Below are positions 43,027-51,447 of a stretch of DNA of 64,000 nt, in pieces (the stretch's first letter is position 1; each line of letters starts with the position of its first letter). The translations under genes and the position numbers were made by a program. Source of the stretch: Muribaculaceae bacterium (GTDB taxonomy: Bacteria > Bacteroidota > Bacteroidia > Bacteroidales > Muribaculaceae); NCBI GenBank assembly GCA_017462345.1, contig JAFTRI010000037.1, forward strand, positions 116,326-180,325, written 5' to 3'. The notes under the pieces were generated by a model. The model saw only the letters and a list, made by a program, of their open reading frames with translations, searched no databases and was not told the origin of the DNA.

Positions 43027-44493
43027 ATGAGGACAAAATATGCACTTGCAGCATTGGCACTGTCGGCAGCAACCGCCACAACACAAGCCGCCACAACAAT
43101 AAACATCCACCGCGGGGACAGGGACACCGTAAGCACCAAGACCCATATAATCGTCGGGAGCACGACTCCCGGGAACACAGTCACCATAAACGGAAACAAG
43201 ACCCACGTCTACAAGACCGGTGCATTCGGAGCGGAACTCCCGCTTGAGCATGGTGACAACCCCATATCAATTGCCGCCTGCGACGGAAACACATCCAGTG
43301 AAACACGCCTCAACGTATTCAGGAAAGAAACAACGGCAGATTCCAAAAACAGGCCCGCCCCATACGTGCAAGAGACAGCAATCGCCCCGACGCCGGTATT
43401 AACACTTCCTGACGCCTACCTGCAATACGGCAACGGAGATGACCGCCTCGGCGGCAGCAAGATGGGATACCTTGCCGACGGCATCCCATTAAAAGTCATA
43501 GCCGAGACAGAAGACCTGTACAAAGTAGAGCTGTCACAAAACCGCACGGCCTACATCCCGAAACGGCTTACTTCACCCACAGATCTACAGCCACGGCAGG
43601 CAAACACCGGAAGCTGGTCGCTCACGAATACCGGCAACCGCGACCGCGTCTCCATATCCCTGCCCCACCGGATGCCCTACCGCTCCTGGATACAGCCCGA
43701 CCCGACAACCATACACATCGAGATATTCGGTGCAACCAACAACAGCAACTGGATAACACAACGCGGAGACCTCGGCATGATTGAGTATGCCGACTGCCGG
43801 CAGACCGACAGCGATGTCCTCGAAATTGTCATCAAACTGAAAGAAGAACACTCTTGGGGCTATTCAGTAGGATATACCGGAAACAACCTCACAATCGAAG
43901 TAAAACACACTCCACGACTATCACTGAAACACCTCACCATAGGGCTCGACGCCGGCCATGGCGGGGAATACCCCGGAGCAACCAGCGCGACAGGGCTGAA
44001 GGAGAGCGAGATAAACCTCGACATCATCATGCGGATAAGGGACTTACTGATCAAGAAAGGAGCAAAAACAGTCCTGAGCCGAGACGGAGACTACAGTCCG
44101 ACAATGGCACAGCGCAAACAGACATTCACCGACAGCGATGTCGACCTGATGATCTCTCTGCACAACAACTCAGGAGGCTCACCGCTGAAAGAGATGGGCA
44201 CAAGCACATATTACAAGCACATCAGCAACCGCGAACTGGCTTCATGCCTGCTCGACCGCATGCTGGAGCTCGGATTAAAGAATTTCGGGCTTACCGGGAA
44301 CTTCAATTTCTCGCTCAATGCCCCAACCGAATACCCCAACGCCCTGATAGAGGTCCTGTTCATGAGCAGCCTGCCCGAAGAAGAGAAACTCGCCGATCCC
44401 GATTTCCGCCAAAAGGTAGCCGAGCAGACGGTCCGCGGCATCGAGGACTATATCGGGAAAGTAAGGCATTCAGTCACAAACCGCAAGCGATAA
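43027..44493 (+). CDS. N-acetylmuramoyl-L-alanine amidase (Amidase_3) with SH3-like region
   Basis: A 488-residue exported hydrolase (signal peptide about residues 1-20, TTQA) that cuts the bond between N-acetylmuramic acid and the stem peptide. The C-terminal catalytic domain (about 300-485) has the zinc and catalytic residues: LTIGLDAGHGGEYPGA (His), LKESEINLDI (Glu), DLMISLHNNSG (His) and NALIEVLFMSS (Glu). The N-terminal part holds a beta-rich region with an SH3-like segment (RLGGSKMGYLADGIPLKVIA) and an AMIN-like region before the catalytic domain. It fits daughter-cell separation or wall turnover in the periplasm. It has its own short leader downstream of the L27 terminator and is not a ribosomal gene. 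Confidence 0.9.
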   Translation: MRTKYALAALALSAATATTQAATTINIHRGDRDTVSTKTHIIVGSTTPGNTVTINGNKTHVYKTGAFGAELPLEHGDNPISIAACDGNTSSETRLNVFRKETTADSKNRPAPYVQETAIAPTPVLTLPDAYLQYGNGDDRLGGSKMGYLADGIPLKVIAETEDLYKVELSQNRTAYIPKRLTSPTDLQPRQANTGSWSLTNTGNRDRVSISLPHRMPYRSWIQPDPTTIHIEIFGATNNSNWITQRGDLGMIEYADCRQTDSDVLEIVIKLKEEHSWGYSVGYTGNNLTIEVKHTPRLSLKHLTIGLDAGHGGEYPGATSATGLKESEINLDIIMRIRDLLIKKGAKTVLSRDGDYSPTMAQRKQTFTDSDVDLMISLHNNSGGSPLKEMGTSTYYKHISNRELASCLLDRMLELGLKNFGLTGNFNFSLNAPTEYPNALIEVLFMSSLPEEEKLADPDFRQKVAEQTVRGIEDYIGKVRHSVTNRKR

Positions 44494-44517
44494 TTATTGC
44501 GGAAAAATTGTAAAACA

Positions 44518-44549
44518 TTTGGTATTAGCGGAATAAATTTGTACCTTTG
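44518..44549 (+). promoter_or_regulatory. Promoter of rplM-rpsI(-rpsB-tsf)
   Basis: TTTG (44518-44521), a 20-base spacer and TACCTTTG (44542-44549), a full consensus match. The leader to the rplM start is about 106 bases and contains a short CCGTG/CACGG dyad near 44576. Confidence 0.85.
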
Positions 44550-44661
44550 CAGTCCGATTATGTCCAAATTAATACCGTGACACGGGTTAGGATGATGCTT
44601 TTGGCCGAGCGTCAGCATAACTACGGTCAAATTTATTTAACTATTAATCAAACATTTAAAC

Positions 44662-45141
44662 GTGGATACTTTAAGTTACAAAACCGTATCACCCAACGCA
44701 CAGAGCGTAGAGAAGGAATGGGTAGTCATCGATGCTACCGACCAGGTTCTCGGTCGCCTATGTGCAAAAGTCGCTAAGATTCTCCGCGGCAAATACAAGC
44801 CGTCATATTCACCCAACGTGGAATGTGGCGACAATGTTATCATCATTAATGCCGAAAAGGTAGCCCTTACCGGCAAGAAGATGACTGACCGCATTTACCT
44901 CCGCTACACCGGCTATCCCGGCGGACAGCGCGAAGCGACACCCGAGATCCTCATCAAGAAGTCATTCAACAAGCACATCAAGGCAGGCTACAACCCCTTG
45001 TTCTCGCAGGTAATGAAAGGAATGCTTCCCAAAAACCGTCTCGGACGCAGCATCATCAAGAACATGCATGTCTACAACGGTCCAGAACACCCTCATGCAG
45101 CCCAGAATCCCAAAGTTATTGACATCAACAAACTGAAATAA
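44662..45141 (+). CDS. rplM: 50S ribosomal protein L13
   Basis: A 159-residue L13, slightly longer than the usual 142-150 because of N-terminal sequence (MDTLSYKTVSPNAQSVEKEW). The start codon is GTG. Conserved parts: VIDATDQVLGRLCAKVAKIL, NVECGDNVIIINAEKVALTG, YRYTGYPGG-like (LRYTGYPGGQREATPEIL) and MLPKNRLGRSIIKNMHVYNG. It binds early to 23S rRNA. rpsI follows 7 bases later, the conserved L13-S9 pair. Confidence 0.97.
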   Translation: MDTLSYKTVSPNAQSVEKEWVVIDATDQVLGRLCAKVAKILRGKYKPSYSPNVECGDNVIIINAEKVALTGKKMTDRIYLRYTGYPGGQREATPEILIKKSFNKHIKAGYNPLFSQVMKGMLPKNRLGRSIIKNMHVYNGPEHPHAAQNPKVIDINKLK

Positions 45142-45148
45142 TTGAAGT

Positions 45149-45535
45149 ATGGAAACAGTTAATGCAGTAGGCCGTCGTAAAGCAGCCATCGCGCGAGTAA
45201 TCGTTAAAGAAGGTAACGGTACCATCACCATCAACAAGCGCGCACTTGAGGTGTATTTCCCCTCATCTATACTTCAGTATATCGTTAAGCAACCACTGAA
45301 CACGCTTAACGCAGTCGAGAAATATGACATCAAGGTTAACCTTGACGGTGGCGGCTACAAAGGCCAGGCTGAAGCACTCCGCCTCGCTATTGCCCGCGCA
45401 CTCGTAAAAATCAACCCCGAGGACAAGCCTGCACTCCGTGCCGAAGGTTTCATGACCCGCGACCCGCGTGCAGTAGAGCGCAAGAAACCCGGTCAGCCCA
45501 AAGCCCGCAAGCGCTTCCAGTTCTCAAAACGTTAA
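45149..45535 (+). CDS. rpsI: 30S ribosomal protein S9
   Basis: A 128-residue S9 of standard length. METVNAVGRRKAAIARVIV is the conserved start, KGQAEALRLAIARALVKI the central helix and KKPGQPKARKRFQFSKR the C-terminal tail whose last Arg reaches the P-site tRNA. Follows rplM by 7 bases. Confidence 0.98.
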   Translation: METVNAVGRRKAAIARVIVKEGNGTITINKRALEVYFPSSILQYIVKQPLNTLNAVEKYDIKVNLDGGGYKGQAEALRLAIARALVKINPEDKPALRAEGFMTRDPRAVERKKPGQPKARKRFQFSKR

Positions 45536-45593
45536 TATTATTGCAGCCTGATCCCAAGACAGGACGTACTAATATAGCAGTGTTTAGCATCTA

Positions 45594-45629
45594 AATTCCG
45601 AAGATGGACACGTTCCCTACCCCGGAATT
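45594..45629 (+). promoter_or_regulatory. Stem-loop in the rpsI-rpsB gap, candidate rpsB leader
   Basis: AATTCCG (45594-45600) pairs with CGGAATT (45623-45629) over a 22-base loop, with no T tract after it, in the 130-base gap before rpsB. It may be a regulatory leader or processing site rather than a terminator. Confidence 0.4.
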
Positions 45630-45665
45630 GTAAATTAACAGAACGTAAACAAAACAAAAGAAAAA

Positions 45666-46487
45666 ATGTCAACACCAACATTTGACCAACTACTTGAAGC
45701 AGGATGCCATTTCGGTCATCTAAAGAGAAAATGGAATCCTGCAATGGCTCCTTACATTTTCATGGAGCGCAACGGTATCCACATCATCGATTTATACAAG
45801 ACCGCAGCAAAGGTTGAGGAAGCCGCTGCTGCCCTCAAGAGCATCGCAAAAGCAGGCAAGAAGGTTCTCTTCGTAGCCACCAAAAAGCAGGCCAAGCAGG
45901 TAGTCGCCGACAAAGCCGCAGCAATAAACATGCCTTACGTTATCGAACGTTGGCCCGGAGGTATGCTCACCAACTTCCCCACCATCCGCAAAGCAGTCAA
46001 GAAAATGACTGCCATCGACAAGATGACCAAGGACGGGACATTTGACAACCTTTCAAAACGCGAAAAGCTACAGATCACCCGCCAGCGTGCGAAACTTGAG
46101 AAGAACCTCGGTTCAATCGCCGACCTTAACCGTCTTCCCTCGGCACTCTTTGTTGTCGATGTGCTCAAAGAACGCATCGCGGTCGCAGAAGCCAACCGTC
46201 TCGGTATCCCCGTATTTGCAATGGTTGACACCAACTCCGACCCGACAAATGTAGACTTCGTAATCCCCGCCAACGATGACGCATCAAAGTCAATCGAGAT
46301 TATCCTCGACACCGTGTGTGCAGCAATGGCAGAAGGTCTCGAAGAACGCAAGGCCGAGAAAGTGGACACAGTAGCAGCCGGAGAAGGAGAAGAAGCAGCT
46401 CCCGCACCCGCAAAGCGTGAACGCCGCCGCGTAAACCGCAAGAACGACGAGCCCGCAGCTGAGACCACCGCAAATGACGAGGAATAA
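45666..46487 (+). CDS. rpsB: 30S ribosomal protein S2
   Basis: A 273-residue S2 with the conserved start TFDQLLEAGCHFGHLKRKWN, the RWPGGMLTNFPTIRKAVKKM segment, and LFVVDVLKERIAVAEANRLG. The C-terminal tail (from about residue 233) is a variable charged Ala/Glu/Arg-rich extension, common in Bacteroidota. It precedes tsf by 60 bases in the widespread rpsB-tsf arrangement. Confidence 0.98.
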   Translation: MSTPTFDQLLEAGCHFGHLKRKWNPAMAPYIFMERNGIHIIDLYKTAAKVEEAAAALKSIAKAGKKVLFVATKKQAKQVVADKAAAINMPYVIERWPGGMLTNFPTIRKAVKKMTAIDKMTKDGTFDNLSKREKLQITRQRAKLEKNLGSIADLNRLPSALFVVDVLKERIAVAEANRLGIPVFAMVDTNSDPTNVDFVIPANDDASKSIEIILDTVCAAMAEGLEERKAEKVDTVAAGEGEEAAPAPAKRERRRVNRKNDEPAAETTANDEE

Positions 46488-46547
46488 TCCGGTCATCTGC
46501 AATAAAAAAACAATCTAATTATTAACTGAAAAAACAAGAATCAGAAT

Positions 46548-47540
46548 ATGGCAGTAACAATGGCAGACATCACCAAACTCCGCCACTTGACAAGTGCAGG
46601 TTTGATGGACTGTAAAAAAGCTCTTGCCGAAACCGACGGCGATATTGAAAAAGCTGTCGAGATCCTCCGCAAGAAAGGCCAGGCAATCGCAGCCAAGCGT
46701 GAAGACCGCGAGGCAGCAGAAGGTTGCGTTCTCGCAAAGAACGACGGCGAATTTGCCGCCATCGTTGCCCTAAAGTGCGAAACCGACTTCGTTGCCAAGA
46801 ACGAGGGATTCGTTAACCTAACCAAAGCAATTCTCGCCGCTGCTGTTGAAGCAAAAGCAAAGAGCATCGACGAAGTTAAGGAGATAGAACTCAACGGACA
46901 AAAGATTGCCGACCTCATCGTTCAGGAATCAGGTAAGACCGGAGAGAAGATGGAACTCGGCGCATACGAATACGTAGAGGCTCCCGCCACTATCGCCTAC
47001 AATCACTTCGGCAACAAACTTGCAACAATCGTTGCATTCAACAAGAGCGTAAACGAACAGGCTTGCAAGAATGTCGCAATGCAGGTTGCCGCAATGAATC
47101 CGCTTGCGGTTGACGAATGTGACGTTGCCGAAGAGATCAAGGAGAAGGAAATTGCTGTAGCAATCGAAAAGACCAAGGCCGAACAGGTACAGAAAGCCGT
47201 TGATGCAGCGTTGAAGAAAGCCGGTATCAATCCTGCTCACGTAGACAGCGAAGACCACATGGAAAGCAACAAGGCAAAAGGCTGGATTACCGAAGAGGAT
47301 GTTGCAAAAGCCAAGGAAATCATTGCAACCGTTTCGGCTGAAAAGGCTGCAAACCTTCCTGAAGCAATGATACAGAACATCGCAAAAGGCCGTCTTGGCA
47401 AATTCCTCAAGGAAGTGTGCCTGCTGAATCAGGAAGACGTGACAAGCGATGACAAGAAGTCAGTAAGAGAGACCCTGAAGTCAATCGATCCTGAATTGAA
47501 AGTCATTTCTTTCAAACGCGTCAACCTTAACGTGGACTAA
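46548..47540 (+). CDS. tsf: Elongation factor Ts
   Basis: A 330-residue EF-Ts, longer than the 283 of E. coli but usual for Bacteroidota. It swaps GDP for GTP on EF-Tu. The UBA-like N-terminal domain (MADITKLRHLTSAGLMDCKK, ALAETDGDIEKAVEILRKKG) and the core motif CETDFVAKNEGFVNL, with the TDF that contacts EF-Tu, are present; the C-terminal dimerisation region ends in SFKRVNLNVD. A strong terminator follows. Confidence 0.97.
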   Translation: MAVTMADITKLRHLTSAGLMDCKKALAETDGDIEKAVEILRKKGQAIAAKREDREAAEGCVLAKNDGEFAAIVALKCETDFVAKNEGFVNLTKAILAAAVEAKAKSIDEVKEIELNGQKIADLIVQESGKTGEKMELGAYEYVEAPATIAYNHFGNKLATIVAFNKSVNEQACKNVAMQVAAMNPLAVDECDVAEEIKEKEIAVAIEKTKAEQVQKAVDAALKKAGINPAHVDSEDHMESNKAKGWITEEDVAKAKEIIATVSAEKAANLPEAMIQNIAKGRLGKFLKEVCLLNQEDVTSDDKKSVRETLKSIDPELKVISFKRVNLNVD

Positions 47541-47565
47541 TCACGTAGTCATAACATTCAAAATA

Positions 47566-47607
47566 GAACCGGAGGGCAACATACGTTGTCTTCCGGTTCA
47601 CTTTTAT
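47566..47607 (+). terminator. Terminator after tsf
   Basis: A 15-bp stem (GAACCGGAGGGCAAC with GTTGTCTTCCGGTTC, with G-U pairs) and loop ATAC, followed by ACTTTTAT, 25 bases after the tsf stop. Confidence 0.85.
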
Positions 47608-47627
47608 ATTTTCGGAGTGAAGACCCT

Positions 47628-47960
47628 CTCCGCCCTACGGGCACCTCTCCCTCGTAGGGAGAGGAATTGTTGTGAGATTCGACTCACAAATAATGCAAGG
47701 CAGCAATGGATGGTGCGGTGGAATTCACGACCCCCTCAGCCGCCAAGGCGGCAGCTCCCCCTGCAAAAGGGGAGCAATGGCTGACGCCATGTCGAAGACT
47801 CGGACACGCGAGCCTTGCAAAGGGAAGTTATGGGTGGTGTCCTGTCGTTTTACCTTGGGGATATGAGACCCTCTCCGGCACACAGTACCCCTCCCTCGTA
47901 GGGAGAGGAATTGTTAGATACGACTCGCTGCTATCTTACTTCGCAGGGAGAGAAATCATC
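47628..47960. repeat. Mosaic intergenic repeat element, copy B
   Basis: Non-coding sequence with three modules. Module 1 (about 47630-47686) runs AGACCCTCTCCGCCC, then a dyad CCTCTCCCTCGTAGGGAGAGG and AATTGTTGTGAGATTCGACTC. Module 2 (about 47728-47778) runs GACCCCCTCAGCCGCC, dyad with GGCGGCAG, CTCCCCCTGCAAAAGGGGAGCAA. Module 1 is then repeated (about 47864-47928: GAGACCCTCTCCG, CCTCCCTCGTAGGGAGAGG, AATTGTTAGATACGACTCG). Modules 1 and 2 also occur at 14298-14432. Strong internal dyads suggest a REP/BIME-like dispersed element. The rest of the 606-base gap to 48146 holds the HU terminator and no gene. Confidence 0.65.
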
Positions 47961-48081
47961 CCCATTCCTCATACCCTTGCATGTCGAGACACAATAACCG
48001 ATTTTCACGTCCCGATATAAAACCATGGATGTGACAGGATCGCATATCAAGACCGTGCGATTGTGTTTAACTTTGCGGATA

Positions 48082-48118
48082 CAAAAAACGAACCGCCGAC
48101 CCGGAAAAGGTCAGCGGC
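48082..48118 (-). terminator. Terminator of the HU gene (minus strand)
   Basis: On the minus strand CCGCTGACC pairs with GGTCGGCGG (one G-U) around TTTTCCG, followed by TTCGTTTTTT, 29 bases after the stop. Confidence 0.8.
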
Positions 48119-48146
48119 CGTTTACATTAAAAGCTTTCTTGCGATT

Positions 48147-48419
48147 TTATTTTACCTTATCGCTAAGTTCAGCACCGGCTTTGAATTTAACCACTTTACG
48201 AGCGGGGATTTCAATTTTGGCCTTTGTCTGAGGATTGATACCTGTGCGTGCGCTCTTTTCAGCGACAGAGAAAGTACCGAAACCAATCAGCGCAACCTTG
48301 TCATTGTCAGCAAGTGCACCGGCAACTGCTTCGAGACAAGCCTCAAGTGCATTCTTGGCATCAACTTTAGTCAAATTTGCCTTTTCGGCAATAGCATTAA
48401 TAAGCTCTGTTTTGTTCAT
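48147..48419 (-). CDS. HU-family DNA-binding protein
   Basis: A 90-residue histone-like protein of standard HU length. MNKTELINAIAEKANLTKVDAKNAL forms the helical dimerisation part, and the DNA-gripping beta-arm is GTFSVAEKSARTGINPQTKA followed by KIEIPARKVVKFKAGAEL. It bends and compacts DNA non-specifically. Single gene with its own promoter and terminator. Confidence 0.96.
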   Translation of the reverse strand: MNKTELINAIAEKANLTKVDAKNALEACLEAVAGALADNDKVALIGFGTFSVAEKSARTGINPQTKAKIEIPARKVVKFKAGAELSDKVK

Positions 48420-48458
48420 AATGAAGAAAGATTAATTAGATTTGTGGTATTACTGCTA

Positions 48459-48491
48459 CAAATATAGTCGTAAAATATGAAAAACGCACAA
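48459..48491 (-). promoter_or_regulatory. Candidate promoter of the HU gene
   Basis: Minus strand: TTG (48491-48489), 22-base spacer, TATATTTG (48466-48459), about 40 bases upstream of the ATG at 48419. Confidence 0.5.
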
Positions 48492-48571
48492 TTATTATTA
48501 AAAAAATTACGAAAATTCGCATTTAAACGCCTCTATACGTGTTGATAAGAAATAAAACCCTGAGTTTTTTG

Positions 48572-48579
48572 TAAATTTG
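48572..48579 (+). promoter_or_regulatory. -7 box of the rhomboid operon
   Basis: TAAATTTG, 37 bases before the ATG at 48617, fits the -7 consensus; no TTG at the usual distance. Confidence 0.45.
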
Positions 48580-48616
48580 CACCACAATCGCACGACCAAA
48601 ACAACATCAAGCATAA

Positions 48617-49378
48617 ATGACACAAGAAAGAAACAGTTTTTTCAGCAGCATTCCAACCATAACAAAAAACCTGATAATCATCAATTTTATCGTATGGCTG
48701 GCAATGATGATACTTCCGGAGAGGACAGGGATAAACTTCGAGCAATACGGAGCACTCCACTTCTTCACATCACCAGATTTCAATCCCGCACAGATAATCA
48801 CCTACATGTTCATGCACTCGACATTTGATTTTTCCCACATATTGTTCAATATGTTCGGACTGTTCATGTTCGGGTCGCTTCTTGAACGGGTACTGGGACC
48901 GAAGCGCTTCCTGTTCTACTACATCAGCTGCGGGATAGGTGCAGCACTTATCCAGGAAGGAGTCTTTGCCATACGCTACATCGACGCAACCGCCCAAATA
49001 CCATCGGACGTACTGTCCCGCATCGCCATAGAGGGGGCGCAAGCCATCCACAACGGCAAGAACTTCATCGACCCGTTCCTTGCCAACCTCAACTCGATAA
49101 TAAATGTTCCCACCGTAGGCGCATCAGGCGCGATATTCGGCATACTGCTCGCCTTTGGCATGATATTCCCAAATATGCCAATGTACATAATGTTCATACC
49201 CATCCCCGTCAAGGCCAAATGGATGGTCTTAGGCTATGGGATACTTGAACTGTCATTCGGTCTTACAGGAATAAACGACAGCGTCGCCCACTTTGCCCAC
49301 TTGGGAGGGATGGTGTTCGGCTTCCTGCTGATATACTATTGGAAACGCAAAGGCATAATAAATGGCACATATCTTTAA
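48617..49378 (+). CDS. Rhomboid-family intramembrane serine protease (first copy)
   Basis: A 253-residue membrane protein with six or more helices. The catalytic Ser is in VGASGAIFGILLAFG (GASG motif, about residue 173) and the catalytic His in AHFAHLGGMVFGFLL (about residue 235); the HSTFDFSHILFNMFGLFMFG helix with the HxxxN-type oxyanion region is also present. An extended loop between helices 3 and 4 (about 113-160, FAIRYIDATAQIPSDVLSRI) is longer than in GlpG. It cleaves substrates within the membrane; targets are unknown. Its 3' end overlaps the second rhomboid gene by 17 bases. Confidence 0.93.
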   Translation: MTQERNSFFSSIPTITKNLIIINFIVWLAMMILPERTGINFEQYGALHFFTSPDFNPAQIITYMFMHSTFDFSHILFNMFGLFMFGSLLERVLGPKRFLFYYISCGIGAALIQEGVFAIRYIDATAQIPSDVLSRIAIEGAQAIHNGKNFIDPFLANLNSIINVPTVGASGAIFGILLAFGMIFPNMPMYIMFIPIPVKAKWMVLGYGILELSFGLTGINDSVAHFAHLGGMVFGFLLIYYWKRKGIINGTYL

Positions 49379-50240
49379 CAACCTGCAAAGCCGCTTCAGG
49401 ACAGGCACGATGCCTGTCAAGCTCATATACGTCAACATCGGCGTATTCATAGTGCTGAGAGCCGTTGCACTGGTCATCCTGCTTGGTGGAGGCAACCCCG
49501 ACAGCTGGTTACATATCGTGGAGATACCGTCTCATCCGGCACTGTTGCTTACCCGCCCGTGGACCGTAATCACATACATGTTTTCCCAATACGGCATCCT
49601 CCATCTTCTTTTCAACATGGTGTGGCTCTACTGGTTCGGACGCATATTCCTGTTCACCGGTACACCCAAACAGATGCTTGCGCTATACCTATACGGAGGG
49701 ATTGCCGGAGCACTACTGTTTATGACGGCCTACAACACACTACCGTACTTCAACGGCAACGAATCATGGCTCATCGGCTCGTCAGCATCGGTAATCGCCA
49801 TCGTCACAGCCACGGCAGTACGGCATCCCGACTACAAGGTGGGGCTACTGTTTCTCGGAGAGGTCGCCCTGAAATGGATTGCCATTGTCACCATCGGCAT
49901 TTCCGTCCTGAGCATACCTGACGGGAATGCAGGCGGCAACATCGCACATGTGGGAGGAGCGATAATAGGCGCGATCTACGGGATGATGCTCAACAACGGC
50001 ACCGACATAACACGTCCGCTAAACAACATGCTTGACTCTGCCGCCAATGCCTGGAAACGCATTACAACCCCACGGACAAGCGGGAGAAACAGTTCCAACA
50101 GCCGTCAAGCGCCAGAAAATAGAGAGAATGACCAAGAGATTCTCGACAGAATCCTCGACAAGATAAAGAAGTCGGGCTATACCTCACTCACCGCTGATGA
50201 AAAAAAGACACTTTTCGACGTGAGCAAACGCATAAAATGA
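49362..50240 (+). CDS. Rhomboid-family intramembrane serine protease (second copy)
   Basis: A 292-residue rhomboid. The catalytic Ser lies in LIGSSASVIAIVTATA (GSSAS in place of GASG) and the His in GGNIAHVGGAIIGAIYG; the N-terminal helix pair includes FSQYGILHLLFNMVWLYWFG. Residues about 225-292 form a soluble tail rich in Asn, Arg and Ser with a C-terminal helix (NDQEILDRILDKIKKSGYTS), a feature of many Bacteroidota second rhomboids. It overlaps the previous gene by 17 bases and the next by 4, so the three are translated together. The two rhomboids are diverged paralogues. Confidence 0.92.
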   Translation: MAHIFNNLQSRFRTGTMPVKLIYVNIGVFIVLRAVALVILLGGGNPDSWLHIVEIPSHPALLLTRPWTVITYMFSQYGILHLLFNMVWLYWFGRIFLFTGTPKQMLALYLYGGIAGALLFMTAYNTLPYFNGNESWLIGSSASVIAIVTATAVRHPDYKVGLLFLGEVALKWIAIVTIGISVLSIPDGNAGGNIAHVGGAIIGAIYGMMLNNGTDITRPLNNMLDSAANAWKRITTPRTSGRNSSNSRQAPENRENDQEILDRILDKIKKSGYTSLTADEKKTLFDVSKRIK

Positions 50241-51415
50241 CGCCAATGAAGATTCCGATGCCTTTCAACCGAAACAACATCCTACTTGCAGCCGGCACAG
50301 CCATTAATGTGCTTGCCGCAATGGCAACCATCTTCACAGGATATTCGGGATATATAAGCCCGGAGACAATGCCGTTTGCCGGGCTTGCCGGGATGACATT
50401 CCCGTTGTGGCTCATAGCCGATGCCGTCATAATAATCCTTGACATCATCTTTGCCGGCAAATTGGCGATAGTCCCTTGCGCCGCCCTACTTGCCAGCCTG
50501 AGCCCTATCCTGACTTTCGCCCCGGTCAATCTGCCGGAGGGGGCAATGACCGATGACGAGAAGGACCGTTCATTCACCGTACTCAACTACAATGTGCTGA
50601 ACTTTACCGACAACGAGGCGCATTATCCCGACAGCATCAACCGCACGCTGCAATATATACTATCCACCGATGCCGACATTGTCTGTCTTCAAGAATGTGA
50701 GTATCTTGCACCATTTGCCAAATACTGCGTCACACGTGAACAAGTGGATTCCGTAAAAGACCGCTATCCCTACTATCTGATAGGACGAGGAGGCCAGTCG
50801 GTTTTCTCCAAATATCCGATAATGCCCATTCCACTGCCTATAACATCCGCAGACGAAGGGGACATGGCCGCATACCGGACAAACGTCAAGGGTCACGTAC
50901 TGACCATATTCAACGTACATCTGCAATCCATAGGTCTCACTGTCAGCGACAAGGAACTTTTCCTCGAACTGACCTCGATATCGGTCGACAAGAGCCTGTC
51001 GAGAATACGCTCCCAGCTTGTCTCCAAGCTCTATGACGCCTATCTGCAACGGGCACGTCAAGCCCGGCAGCTCCGCTCCTATATCGACATGCTCGGGGGA
51101 AACATAATATTGTGCGGCGATTTCAATGACATACCCGGATGCTACGCCCTGCGCACCATTGCCGACGGAACAATGAAAGACGCATATCTGCGTACCGCAT
51201 CAGGACCGAAAATAACGTATAATGCCAACCGTTTCTATTTCAGGATAGACCATGTGCTATATCAGGGCGACCTGGATGCAGTGAGTGTAGTCCGCGGAAA
51301 TATCCCCTCATCCGACCATTATCCGTTATTGACAACATACGTGTGGAAAGAGGACAAACGTACCCGATGGAATTTCAAACCGACTTCAACCCCACTGAAA
51401 ACAACCGTATATTAA
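50237..51415 (+). CDS. Membrane-anchored endonuclease/exonuclease/phosphatase-family protein
   Basis: A 392-residue protein with three N-terminal membrane helices (about 12-95) and an EEP catalytic domain from about 112. Active-site motifs: LNYNVLNF, CLQECEYL (metal Glu), NVHLQSIG, LCGDFNDIPG (Asp/Asn) and SDHYPLL (catalytic His). This set is complete, so it should be an active phosphodiesterase or phosphatase facing one side of the membrane; nucleic acid or phospholipid as substrate cannot be settled. The start overlaps the second rhomboid stop (ATGA), a placement seen often in Bacteroidales. Confidence 0.88.
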   Translation: MTPMKIPMPFNRNNILLAAGTAINVLAAMATIFTGYSGYISPETMPFAGLAGMTFPLWLIADAVIIILDIIFAGKLAIVPCAALLASLSPILTFAPVNLPEGAMTDDEKDRSFTVLNYNVLNFTDNEAHYPDSINRTLQYILSTDADIVCLQECEYLAPFAKYCVTREQVDSVKDRYPYYLIGRGGQSVFSKYPIMPIPLPITSADEGDMAAYRTNVKGHVLTIFNVHLQSIGLTVSDKELFLELTSISVDKSLSRIRSQLVSKLYDAYLQRARQARQLRSYIDMLGGNIILCGDFNDIPGCYALRTIADGTMKDAYLRTASGPKITYNANRFYFRIDHVLYQGDLDAVSVVRGNIPSSDHYPLLTTYVWKEDKRTRWNFKPTSTPLKTTVY

Positions 51416-51447
51416 TTACTTTCAAAATAAACCAATTATTAACCATC

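Noticed and set aside
47672-48467. Short open frames between tsf and the HU gene
   Set aside because: They lie in repeat copy B, over the HU terminator, or antisense to the HU gene; composition is not coding-like.
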